From Streptomyces koelreuteriae (lineage in GTDB: Bacteria; Actinomycetota; Actinomycetes; Streptomycetales; Streptomycetaceae): 64,000 nucleotides of DNA. Both the position numbers and the translations under genes were made by a program. The notes below the pieces were generated by a model, which saw only the letters and a list, made by a program, of their open reading frames with translations, ran no database searches and was not told the origin of the DNA. The stretch is taken from NCBI RefSeq assembly GCF_018604545.1, contig NZ_CP075896.1, positions 8,308,001-8,372,000 on the forward strand, in the 5' to 3' direction. Shown here one piece after another: positions 43,629-52,477 of the stretch (position 1 is its first letter; every line of letters starts with the position of its first letter).

Positions 43629-43651
43629 GAGAGTTTTACGTATAACCTCTC
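43629..43651. promoter_or_regulatory. Imperfect palindrome before the VOC gene
   Basis: GAGAG-n-TT-n7-AA-n-CTCTC, centred on TTACGTAT and containing TATAAC, which may serve as a -10. Lies about 30 bp before the VOC start and between divergent genes. Confidence 0.35.
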
Positions 43652-43680
43652 CCGTCAACCGCACGCTCCGAGAGGTCCCG

Positions 43681-44073
43681 ATGAGTCGTATCGCCCTGGT
43701 CACCCTCGTCGTCGACGACTACGACGAGGCGATCCGCTTCTACACCGAGGCCCTCGGATTCCGGCTCGTCGAGGACGCGCCCCGGCCCGACGGATCCCGC
43801 TGGGTCGTCGTCGAACCCGGTGCCCCGGGAGCCGGTGGCGGTCTGCTGCTCGCCCGCGCCAAGGGGGAGGCGCAGGCCGCCCGGGTCGGGGACCAGACCG
43901 GAGGGCGGGTCGGGTTCTTCCTGCACACCGACGACTTCGCCCGCGACCACGCCCGGATGACCGCCGCGGGCGTCACCTTCCTGGAGGAGCCGCGGCACGA
44001 GCCGTACGGCACCGTCGTCGTCTTCCAGGACCTGTACGGCAACCGCTGGGATCTCCTCCAGCCCGTCGGCTGA
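43681..44073 (+). CDS. VOC/glyoxalase family protein
   Basis: 130 residues; GAGAGG 6 bases before the ATG. Two beta-alpha-beta-beta-beta units: IALVTLVVDDYDEAIRFYTEALGF at the start and GFFLHTDDFARDHARM in the middle, ending VVFQDLYGNRWDLLQ. Metal ligands at usual positions look partly degenerate. Could be a glyoxalase, bleomycin-resistance-like or dioxygenase protein; activity not assignable. Confidence 0.85.
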   Translation: MSRIALVTLVVDDYDEAIRFYTEALGFRLVEDAPRPDGSRWVVVEPGAPGAGGGLLLARAKGEAQAARVGDQTGGRVGFFLHTDDFARDHARMTAAGVTFLEEPRHEPYGTVVVFQDLYGNRWDLLQPVG

Positions 44074-44119
44074 CCCCTCTCGCTCCGCTTCGAACCGCCC
44101 GCTCAAGGAAAGACCCGCC

Positions 44120-45199
44120 ATGACTGCTACGCGCGTAGACGACGCACTGATCCGCCGGCTTCCGAAGGCCGTGCTGCACGACCACCTCGACGGCGGCCTG
44201 CGCCCCGCCACCGTCGTGGAGCTCGCGGACGCGGTCGGTCACACCCTGCCCACCACCGACCCCGACGAGCTCGCCGCCTGGTACTACGAGGCCGCCAACT
44301 CCGGTGACCTGGTGCGCTACATCGCCACCTTCGAGCACACCCTCGCCGTCATGCAGACCCGCGAGGGCCTGCTGCGCACCGCCGAGGAGTACGTCCTGGA
44401 CCTCGCCGCCGACGGCGTCGTCTACGGCGAGGTGCGCTACGCCCCCGAGCTGAACACCAACGGCGGGCTGACCCTCGCCGAGGTTGTCGAGACGGTGCAG
44501 GAGGGCCTCGCGGCCGGTATGGCGAAGGCCGCGGCCGCGGGCACCCCGGTCCGCGTCGGCACCCTGCTGTGCGGCATGCGGATGTTCGACCGGGTGCGCG
44601 AGGCCGCCGACCTGGCCGTGGCCTTCCGGGACGCCGGTGTCGTCGGCTTCGACATCGCCGGCGCCGAGGACGGCTTCCCGCCCGCCGACCACCTCGCTGC
44701 CTTCGAGCACCTGCGCCGCGAGAACGTGCCGTTCACCATCCACGCCGGGGAGGCCCACGGCCTGCCCAGCATCCACCAGGCCCTCCAGGTGTGCGGCGCC
44801 CAGCGCATCGGGCACGGCGTGCGCATCACCGACGACATCCCCGACCTCGCGGCGGGCAAGCTCGGCCGTCTCGCCGGCTGGGTGCGCGACCGGCGCATCG
44901 CCCTGGAGATGTGCCCGACCTCCAACCTCCAGACCGGCGCCGCGACCTCCATCGCCGAGCACCCGATCACCCCGCTGAAGAACCTCGGCTTCCGCGTCAC
45001 CCTCAACACCGACAACCGGCTGGTGTCGGGCACGACGATGACCCGCGAGATGTCCCTGCTGGTGGAGCAGGCGGGCTGGAGCGTCGAGGACCTGCGCACG
45101 GTCACGGTGAACGCCGTGAAGAGCGCGTTCCTCCCCTTCGACGAGCGCAACGCCCTCATCCGGGACGTCGTGCTGCCCGGCTACGCAGCCGCGCTCTGA
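44120..45199 (+). CDS. add: Adenosine deaminase
   Basis: 359 residues. Zinc and catalytic motifs: LHDHLDGGLRP (His20, His22), FTIHAGEAHG (His and catalytic Glu near 213-217), RIGHGVRI (near 234) and LNTDNRL (near 297; the metal-binding Asp pair reads TDNR, as in the adenosine-deaminase-like group). Converts adenosine to inosine for purine salvage. The last 19 bp overlap the convergent DinB-like gene. Confidence 0.92.
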   Translation: MTATRVDDALIRRLPKAVLHDHLDGGLRPATVVELADAVGHTLPTTDPDELAAWYYEAANSGDLVRYIATFEHTLAVMQTREGLLRTAEEYVLDLAADGVVYGEVRYAPELNTNGGLTLAEVVETVQEGLAAGMAKAAAAGTPVRVGTLLCGMRMFDRVREAADLAVAFRDAGVVGFDIAGAEDGFPPADHLAAFEHLRRENVPFTIHAGEAHGLPSIHQALQVCGAQRIGHGVRITDDIPDLAAGKLGRLAGWVRDRRIALEMCPTSNLQTGAATSIAEHPITPLKNLGFRVTLNTDNRLVSGTTMTREMSLLVEQAGWSVEDLRTVTVNAVKSAFLPFDERNALIRDVVLPGYAAAL

Positions 45200-45696
45200 A
45201 GGAGTCCCCGCAGGTAGGCGGCCTGTCCGATGTGCTGGAGGTCGTCGGACAGGACGCTGACCAGCCGGACCCCCAGGGTGACCGGCGGGTCCCAGCGCTC
45301 GTCGACGACGCGCTCCAGATCCTTGGCGGCCAGGCCGCGCAGGGCGGTGAGGCTCTGGTCGTGCACGGCGTCGTAGTAGCCGGTCAGCAGTTCGCCCGAG
45401 TCGACGCGGACCTTGGCGACCTTGGCGGGGCTGTGGCCGTAGCCCGTGTCGTGGCGGGGCAGGCCCAGCCCGAAGCGCTTGTCCCACTCCTGGGAGAGCC
45501 ACACCTGATCGAGGCCGAAGGCATCGGCGAGGTGGTCGTCCTGGACGCGGGTGAGGTGCCAGACCAGCCAGGCGACGGAGTTGGCGTCGGGGGAGGGGCG
45601 GGCGGCCAGTTCGTCGGGCCCGAGACCCTCGACGGTGGCGTGGACTTCTTCCCGGATCCGGTCGTAGCCGTCGATGAGGATGTCCTTCGCATGCAT
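45181..45696 (-). CDS. DinB/DUF664-type mycothiol-dependent protein
   Basis: 171 residues from ATG 45696 (MHAKDILIDGYDR). Four-helix bundle of the DinB group: the metal-ligand His in WHLTRVQDDHLAD (near 49-61) and LSDDLQHIGQAAYLRGLL near 151-168. Actinobacterial members bind mycothiol or a metal and detoxify. No good ribosome site. Overlaps add convergently. Confidence 0.83.
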   Translation of the reverse strand: MHAKDILIDGYDRIREEVHATVEGLGPDELAARPSPDANSVAWLVWHLTRVQDDHLADAFGLDQVWLSQEWDKRFGLGLPRHDTGYGHSPAKVAKVRVDSGELLTGYYDAVHDQSLTALRGLAAKDLERVVDERWDPPVTLGVRLVSVLSDDLQHIGQAAYLRGLLQSAAA

Positions 45697-45737
45697 GGCT
45701 CCACCATGGCGCATCGCCGCTCGGCGTGCGCCCCCGC

Positions 45738-46622
45738 TCAGGCTCCGCTGGTCTCCAGCAGCCCCATCAGCGCCCGGGCCGCCGGACTGGTGGCCTGCGG
45801 AGGTGGCAGCAGGGCCACCGTCTCGTACACCGCCTCGCCGGTGCCCTTGACGGGCAGCGCGGTCAGGGAGGCGCGCTTGTGCGCGAAGTGCCGCGGCACC
45901 ACGGCGACGCCGAGGTTCTCGTCGACCAGGTCGAGCAGGGTGTGCACGTCGTTCACCTCCAGGGCCACGGTCCGCCGTACGCCCGCTGCGGCGAACACCG
46001 TGTCGGTGCTGCGGCGCGGCCCCCAGTCCGGGTGGAAGTCCACGAACACCTCCTTCCCCAGCTCCTCCGGCGTGACGGCCGCCCCGGCGGCGGCCAGCCG
46101 GTGACTGGAGTGGCACAGCAGCGTCATCGGCTCGCTGGTCAGCGACACCGACCGGAGCTGGTCGCTGTCCTCCTGCGTGCGCACGGCGAAGGCCAGGTCG
46201 AGCCGGCCCGCCGCGACGTCCTCGGCGAGGGCCCCCGACCCGGCCTGCCGCAGACAGATCTCCACATCCGGATGACGGTGCCGGAACGCGGCCAGCAGCC
46301 CCGCCACATGCACCCCGGCGATGCACTGCTCGCTGCCGAGCGCCAGCATGCCGCGCAGCACGCCCTGCACCGCAGCCACCGCCTCGTGGGCCGTCCGCAC
46401 CTGCGCCAGGATCCGCTCCGCCTCACCGAGCAGCGCCCGCCCGGCCGGGGTCAGCGTCACCCGGCGGGTCGTCCGCACGAACAGGGGCGTCTGCAGCTCC
46501 CGCTCCAGTGCCCTGATCGAGGCCGACAGGCCCGACTGGGAGACCAGGAGGCGTTCCGCCGCCCGGGTGAAGTGCTGGTCCTCGGCGACCGCGACGAAGT
46601 GCTGCAAGTGGCGCAGTTCCAT
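45738..46622 (-). CDS. LysR-family transcription regulator
   Basis: 294 residues from ATG 46622. Winged helix at the N-terminus (MELRHLQHFVAVAEDQHFTR, QSGLSASIRALERELQ) then a two-lobe ligand-binding domain with LDLAFAVRTQ and LLDLVDENLGVAVVP. Divergent from an aldo-keto reductase gene which it probably regulates; candidate binding site GAAT-N8-ATTC at 46643-46658. Confidence 0.9.
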   Translation of the reverse strand: MELRHLQHFVAVAEDQHFTRAAERLLVSQSGLSASIRALERELQTPLFVRTTRRVTLTPAGRALLGEAERILAQVRTAHEAVAAVQGVLRGMLALGSEQCIAGVHVAGLLAAFRHRHPDVEICLRQAGSGALAEDVAAGRLDLAFAVRTQEDSDQLRSVSLTSEPMTLLCHSSHRLAAAGAAVTPEELGKEVFVDFHPDWGPRRSTDTVFAAAGVRRTVALEVNDVHTLLDLVDENLGVAVVPRHFAHKRASLTALPVKGTGEAVYETVALLPPPQATSPAARALMGLLETSGA

Positions 46623-46642
46623 GACTGAGAAGCGTAACCGCT

Positions 46643-46658
46643 GAATTCCATCGGATTC
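46643..46658. promoter_or_regulatory. LysR-type site candidate
   Basis: GAAT-N8-ATTC in the divergent LysR/aldo-keto-reductase region, flanked by AGAAG (46628-46632) and CTTCT (46658-46662). Fits the T-N11-A geometry of LysR sites. Confidence 0.4.
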
Positions 46659-46742
46659 TTCTGTTGGACGCATGGGAGCAGGTCACGCCAGAGTGGACAC
46701 CGGTTTCATCCGACCGTCCCGGCCAACCCCTCTGGAGTCGCG

Positions 46743-47735
<993 letters not shown>

Positions 47736-47743
47736 CGGTCTCC

Positions 47744-47775
47744 CCGGCCGGGGGCGGTCCCCCGCCCCCGGCCGG
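47744..47775. terminator. 14-bp hairpin terminator
   Basis: Perfect stem CCGGCCGGGGGCGG (47744-47757) with 47762-47775, loop TCCC, between convergent genes. Confidence 0.85.
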
Positions 47776-47791
47776 GCCGTCCAGGAACCGT

Positions 47792-48079
47792 CTAGGAGCT
47801 GATCCGCTCCTCCAGGCGCACGGTCACCGTGTCGCCCTCCTCCTTGCCGATGGCCTTGCGGATGTCGGCCTTCACGGGCAGCTTGTGCGTGCCGTCGCCC
47901 AGCGCCATGAACGAGCTGCGGAACGGATGCCCGTCGATCGTCCCGCGGACCTTGACCAGGCCGCGGGTGCCGAAGAACTCGACGGACCGGGGCCAGACCA
48001 GATAGGTCCAGCCGCCCTCGGCGGGGCTCCTGCGCAGGACCGCGGTGAACTCCGCGTCCAGATCTGTGGTCGTGGCCAT
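47792..48079 (-). CDS. DUF1905 domain protein
   Basis: 95 residues; GGAGG five bases before the ATG. Small beta-rich protein: LDAEFTAVLRRSP, WTYLVWPRSVEFFGTRGLVKVRG and KLPVKADIRKAIGKEEGDTV are the DUF1905 core. Often linked with YdeI/OmpD-associated modules; function unknown. Confidence 0.88.
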   Translation of the reverse strand: MATTTDLDAEFTAVLRRSPAEGGWTYLVWPRSVEFFGTRGLVKVRGTIDGHPFRSSFMALGDGTHKLPVKADIRKAIGKEEGDTVTVRLEERISS

Positions 48080-48423
48080 GGCGTCCTCCGGTGCTCGGCG
48101 GCCTCTCCTCCATCAGACCGCCGGACACCGGAGAACTCATCGCCCCGCACGTCCCAGTCGGCGCCCGGTGGGCCGTGCCCGCTGGTCAGGGCCCGGATCA
48201 CCGCACGTGGCGAACCCGGCACGACCCACCCTGCCGGGTTTCGGCCAACTCGGGCTGTGAATATGCCAGGAGAGTGGCCGGAAAGTCGTGGTGACAGTGA
48301 TTCAGCAGTGAACATACTGACCAGCGAGAGCGCTTTCACATCCAGCGACGGTGTCCTCACGCACAGCACGCGAGCCGCGGTGGAGTGAGTCCGGCAGGCG
48401 GGCAGGGCAACGGGGGAGGTCAC
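48080..48423. other. 344-bp divergent intergenic region
   Basis: No convincing gene. It contains the direct repeat CAGTGA at 48295-48300 and 48306-48311 (11-bp period) and the near-palindrome GAGAGCGCTTTC at 48326-48337. Serves as promoter region for the DUF1905 gene and for the unknown gene at 48424. Confidence 0.5.
48326..48337. promoter_or_regulatory. LacI-type operator candidate
   Basis: GAGAGCGCTTTC is a palindrome with one mismatched pair and the central GCGC of LacI-family sites such as GAAAGCGCTTTC. It lies about 90 bp upstream of the GTG at 48424. No LacI regulator is present in this window. Confidence 0.4.
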
Positions 48424-48834
48424 GTGCACGACGAGTTCCTGTGTCACGTCACTGCGTACGGGGTCTGCGACGGCCGCCGCATCGGAGTCCCCCTGGGAAC
48501 CTACCGGGCGCCCACCCTCGCCCTCGCCCTGTGGTGGCTGCGCGACCGTGCCTCCTGGATCGCCCAGCGTCTCGACCCCCAGCCCGACGCCGAGCACTTA
48601 CCGCCGGGCGCGCTCGTGCCGGTCGCCGCCACCGTGCCCGACGTGCCCACACAACTGCGCGCCTGGTGCGCGGACCCCGGCCACCAGGAGCGGGTCGCCG
48701 AGGAGTTGGCGGCCGGACGGCTGGTGCGCATCGCCACCAGCGACGACACCACCGAGTACGAACTGCTCGCCGAGTCCGTGGACGCCCTGCGGATGCAGCG
48801 GACGGCCTCCGGCCTGGGCATCCCCGTGGCCTGA
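48424..48834 (+). CDS. Conserved hypothetical protein
   Basis: 136 residues from GTG 48424 with GGGGAGG five bases upstream (the frame opens at 48385). Soluble, no signal peptide; begins HDEFLCHVTAYGVCDGRRIG and has LALWWLRDRASWIAQRLDP. Not recognised. The 46-bp gap to the FHA-ABC gene contains that gene's own promoter-like TAGAAT, so it is probably a separate transcript. Confidence 0.7.
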   Translation: MHDEFLCHVTAYGVCDGRRIGVPLGTYRAPTLALALWWLRDRASWIAQRLDPQPDAEHLPPGALVPVAATVPDVPTQLRAWCADPGHQERVAEELAAGRLVRIATSDDTTEYELLAESVDALRMQRTASGLGIPVA

Positions 48835-48867
48835 CCCGCTCGCAGAGGCACACACCAGGCAAATCGG

Positions 48868-48873
48868 TAGAAT
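48868..48873 (+). promoter_or_regulatory. Likely -10 of a leaderless transcript
   Basis: TAGAAT seven bases before the FHA-ABC ATG with no Shine-Dalgarno between, so transcription probably starts at or next to the A of the start codon. No clear -35. Confidence 0.45.
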
Positions 48874-48880
48874 CTTGGTC

Positions 48881-51211
48881 ATGGCGCAGTCGTCGGTAGC
48901 ACCAGAACTCGTCCTGGAGACCGAGACGGGCTCCACCGTGATGATTCCGGGTCACGACTACCACGTCGGACGCGACCCGTTGAGCGATGTCGTCATCGAC
49001 GACGACCGGGTCTCCTGGCACCACGCCGTGCTGCGGCCCACCGACGGCCACTGGACCCTCGAGGACGAGAACAGCACCAACGGCACCTACGCCGAGGGCC
49101 GCCGCGTCCACGAGTGGGACGTCGGCCCCGGCACGGTCATCCGCTTCGGCAACCCGGCCGACGGACCGCGCGTGGTCCTGCTGGGCCGCCCCGCACCGGC
49201 CCCGGAACGCCCCTCCGCCGTCTCCATGCCCGCGGCCACCGGCACCTACAAGCAGCCCACCACCGTACGGCCGCTGCCCGCCCGCACCGTCCGCATCGGG
49301 CGCGCCACCGACAACGACCTGGTCATCGACGACCTGGTGGTCTCCCGCCGGCACGCCGAGCTGCGCGCCCTGCCCGACGGCACCTACCAGATCACCGACC
49401 TGGGCAGCCACAACGGCACCTACCTCAACGGCAGCGCCGTCACCAGCGCCCCCGTCGGCCAGGGCGACATCGTCGGCATCGGTCACTCGGTGTTCTGCCT
49501 CGTCGGCGACGAACTCCAGGAGTACGTCGACACCGGCGAGATCTCCCTCGACGTCCAGGACCTCGCGGTCACCGTCGACCGGGGCCGCAAGACACTGCTG
49601 GACCATGTGTCGTTCCCGGTGGGGGAGAAGTGCCTGCTCGCCGTCGTCGGCCCGAGCGGCGCCGGAAAGTCCACGCTCCTCAACGCCCTCACCGGCCAGC
49701 GGCCCGCCGACCACGGCACCGTCCTCTACGACGGCCGCGACCTCTACCGCGACTACGCAGAGCTGCGCCAGCGCATCGGCCTCGTCCCGCAGGACGACAT
49801 CCTGCACGCCCAGCTGACCGTCCGCAAAGCCCTCTCCTACGCCGCCGAGCTGCGCTTCCCGCAGGACACCGCCAAGGCCGAACGGCGTGCCCGGGTCGAC
49901 GAGGTGATCCGCGAACTGGGCCTGGAGGAACGCGTCGACCAGCCCGTGCACAGCCTCTCGGGCGGCCAGCGCAAGCGCGTCAGCGTGGCCCTGGAACTGC
50001 TGACCAAGCCGTCGTTGCTCTTCCTCGACGAGCCGACCTCCGGCCTCGACCCCGGCATGGACCGCTCGGTGATGCACATGCTGCGCGGCCTCGCCGACGA
50101 CGGCAGGACCGTCATCGTCGTCACCCACAGCGTCCTCAGCCTGGACGTGTGCGACCGGCTCCTGGTGCTCGCGCCCGGCGGGAAGATCGCCTACTACGGA
50201 CCGCCCGAGGACGCCCTGGCCTACTTCGGCTTCGAGCAGTGGCCCGAGGCCTTCGAGGCCTTCGAGCGGGACAAGGACCGGGACTGGGCGGGGGACTACC
50301 GCACCTCGCCGTTCCGGGACCACTACGTCGCCGAGGCCACCGCCCAGCCCCGGCAGCCCCGGTCCGGGCCCGTCGTCATCACCGCGCCGCCCCGGCCGCG
50401 CAGCCGGTCCGCCCAGCTCGGCACCCTCGTGCGCCGGTACGCCTCCGCGCTCAGCGCCGACCGCACCTTCCTGATCATCATGATCGCCCTGCCGTTCGTG
50501 ATGGGCGTGATGGCGCGGGCCCTGTCGGGCGGCAAGCTGACCTTCGACACGGCGATGAACACGCTGCTCATCCTGTGCGTCGGCGCGGTCCTCACCGGCG
50601 CCGCCAACGCCGTGCGCGAACTCGTCAAGGAACGCGTCATCTACCAGCGGGAACGCACGGTGGGCCTGTCCAGATCGGCGTACCTGATGTCGAAGGTCGT
50701 CGTCCTCGGCGTCATCACCGTGCTCCAGGCGGTGGTGCTCACCCTGGTCGCCCTGCTCGGCGTGGACCTCGGCGCGCCCGGCGGCGAAGGCGTGCTGATG
50801 CCGCCCCTGGTCGAAATCGCGGTCGCCGTCGCCCTGTTGGCGTTCACCGCGATGATGCTGGGGCTGCTCATCTCGGCGCTGGTGCGCAAGGAAGAGGTGA
50901 CGATGCCGCTGCTGGTGCTCGTCGCCATCGTCCAGGTCGTCTTCTGCGGTGCCCTGCTGAAACTGGACGGCGTTCCCGGACTGGAGCAGCTCGGCTGGCT
51001 GGTGCCGGCGCGCTGGGCGCTGGCCGCGATGGCCGGGACCGTCGGGCTGGCCCGGATCGTGCCCGACGAGCTGACCAAGGATCCGCTCTTCGAGCACTCG
51101 GCGGGCATGTGGCTGCTCGACGTCGGGATGCTCGTCGTGCTGTCGGTGCTCTTCGGCTTCCTCGTCTCCCGGCTGCTGCGCCGGCACGAACCGGCCGTGA
51201 TGCGGAAGTAG
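48881..51211 (+). CDS. Double-FHA ABC exporter (ABCG-like, Rv1747 type)
   Basis: 776 residues. FHA1 (about 12-100) with GRD at 30-32, SWHH at 45-48 and STNGT at 65-69; Pro/Thr linker (105-135); FHA2 (135-210) with GR at 140-141, SRRH at 155-158 and HNGT at 177-180. ABC ATPase (about 225-440): Walker A GPSGAGKS 257-264, Q-loop Gln304, signature LSGGQ 359-363, Walker B LLFLDE. The C-terminal half has about six membrane spans. FHA domains bind phosphothreonine. Organisation resembles mycobacterial Rv1747, which works with kinase PknF. Here a Thr-repeat protein and a kinase follow 9 bp on and then by overlap. Cargo unknown. Confidence 0.92.
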   Translation: MAQSSVAPELVLETETGSTVMIPGHDYHVGRDPLSDVVIDDDRVSWHHAVLRPTDGHWTLEDENSTNGTYAEGRRVHEWDVGPGTVIRFGNPADGPRVVLLGRPAPAPERPSAVSMPAATGTYKQPTTVRPLPARTVRIGRATDNDLVIDDLVVSRRHAELRALPDGTYQITDLGSHNGTYLNGSAVTSAPVGQGDIVGIGHSVFCLVGDELQEYVDTGEISLDVQDLAVTVDRGRKTLLDHVSFPVGEKCLLAVVGPSGAGKSTLLNALTGQRPADHGTVLYDGRDLYRDYAELRQRIGLVPQDDILHAQLTVRKALSYAAELRFPQDTAKAERRARVDEVIRELGLEERVDQPVHSLSGGQRKRVSVALELLTKPSLLFLDEPTSGLDPGMDRSVMHMLRGLADDGRTVIVVTHSVLSLDVCDRLLVLAPGGKIAYYGPPEDALAYFGFEQWPEAFEAFERDKDRDWAGDYRTSPFRDHYVAEATAQPRQPRSGPVVITAPPRPRSRSAQLGTLVRRYASALSADRTFLIIMIALPFVMGVMARALSGGKLTFDTAMNTLLILCVGAVLTGAANAVRELVKERVIYQRERTVGLSRSAYLMSKVVVLGVITVLQAVVLTLVALLGVDLGAPGGEGVLMPPLVEIAVAVALLAFTAMMLGLLISALVRKEEVTMPLLVLVAIVQVVFCGALLKLDGVPGLEQLGWLVPARWALAAMAGTVGLARIVPDELTKDPLFEHSAGMWLLDVGMLVVLSVLFGFLVSRLLRRHEPAVMRK

Positions 51212-51220
51212 GGAGCGACT

Positions 51221-52477
51221 GTGACGACTCCCGGTTTCCGGCCCACGCACGTCGTCCCGCAGCACGGGATGCCCGCCTGGGAGGCACCCGACCCGGCCCG
51301 GCCCACCGTCGACCTCGATCCCCTGCTGCCGGTGCAGCTCGTCGAGCGGCAGGGCGACTGGGGGCATGTGCTGTGCTTCAACGGCTGGTCGGCCTGGGTC
51401 GACGGCCGCCGGCTGGTCGCCGTACCGCAGGATCCGCCCGCCGCGGACGGGCCGCTCACCCGGACCGCCGACTCGCGTCCGCTGCTGACCCGTGCGCAGG
51501 AGGCCCTGGCGCGCTACCGGTCCGCGGTGGAGGACCTCGCGGGCGGCCTCGACCGGGAGTCCTTCCACGCCCGCACCCACGGGCTGCGGATCGGCGTCGT
51601 CGTCGACGGCGAGTCGGTGTGGCTCTACGACGCCGCGCACGGGCACTGGGTGTACGCGGAGGGCACCCGGGCGACCCCGTACGCGGCGGACGAGACCCCG
51701 AGCTCCCGCCCGGAGCCCCGACCGTCCGAGCCCCCGGCCCCGACACCCACCCCGACGCGGGTGGTGCCCGCGGACGCGGCAGAGGAGCCGCCTCGGGCAG
51801 AGGGGCCGCCCCGGGCCGACGAACCGTCCCGTGTCGAGGAGCCGTTCCGGGCCGAGGAACCGCCCACGCCGGTCGTTCCTCCTGAGCCGACGCGGGTGGT
51901 GTCGCCCGAGGGACCTGAGCCGGCGCGTGCCTGGCCGCCTGAGGCGCCTGAGCCGACGCGTGTGGTGTCGCCGGAGGCGTCTGAACCGGCGCGTGCCGCG
52001 CAGCCTGAGGCGCCCGAGCCGACGCGGGTGGTGGCTTCCGAGGCGCCGGAACCGGCGCGTGCCACGCCGGTCGTTCCGCCCGACCCGACGCGGGTGGTGT
52101 CGCCCGAGGGACCTGAATCAGCGCGTGCCGGGCCGCCTTCGGCGCCTGAGCCGACGCGGGTCGTGTCGCCCGAGGGCCCTGAACCGGAGCGTGCGGCGCA
52201 GCCCGAGGCTCCTGAGCCGACCCGCGTGGTGGCTCCCGAGGCTCCTGAGCCGACCCGCGTCGTGTCCGCCGATGTCCCCGAGGCCACCCGGCTCGTGGCA
52301 CCCGAGGAAGCCGAGGGAGGCGCCCGTCCCGCGGCCGCCCCGCCCACCCGTGTGGTGGCTCCCGACGAGGCGGAGGAAGAGCAAGAGGGACCCGACAGCC
52401 CCGCCGAGGCGCCGCCCACGCGCGTCGTGGGGTCCGAGCCCACCCGGGTCGTTTCGCCTGAGGGTGACACCCGTTGA
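51221..52477 (+). CDS. SH3-like protein with TRVV threonine-repeat tail (putative phospho-scaffold)
   Basis: 418 residues, no signal or membrane segment. N-terminal part (about 25-75) has an SH3-like look (VQLVERQGDWGHVLCFNGW, WVDGRRLV); about 85-150 is a small alpha/beta region. From residue 165 it is disordered, Pro/Glu/Ala-rich and carries twelve PTRVV-like units (eleven TRVV, one TRLV) in a loose repeat of the type EPTRVVSPEGPEPARA. Each gives one Thr with a hydrophobic +2/+3, plausible targets for the adjacent kinase and then ligands for the FHA domains. Kinase start overlaps its stop. Scaffold role is inference. Confidence 0.8.
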   Translation: MTTPGFRPTHVVPQHGMPAWEAPDPARPTVDLDPLLPVQLVERQGDWGHVLCFNGWSAWVDGRRLVAVPQDPPAADGPLTRTADSRPLLTRAQEALARYRSAVEDLAGGLDRESFHARTHGLRIGVVVDGESVWLYDAAHGHWVYAEGTRATPYAADETPSSRPEPRPSEPPAPTPTPTRVVPADAAEEPPRAEGPPRADEPSRVEEPFRAEEPPTPVVPPEPTRVVSPEGPEPARAWPPEAPEPTRVVSPEASEPARAAQPEAPEPTRVVASEAPEPARATPVVPPDPTRVVSPEGPESARAGPPSAPEPTRVVSPEGPEPERAAQPEAPEPTRVVAPEAPEPTRVVSADVPEATRLVAPEEAEGGARPAAAPPTRVVAPDEAEEEQEGPDSPAEAPPTRVVGSEPTRVVSPEGDTR

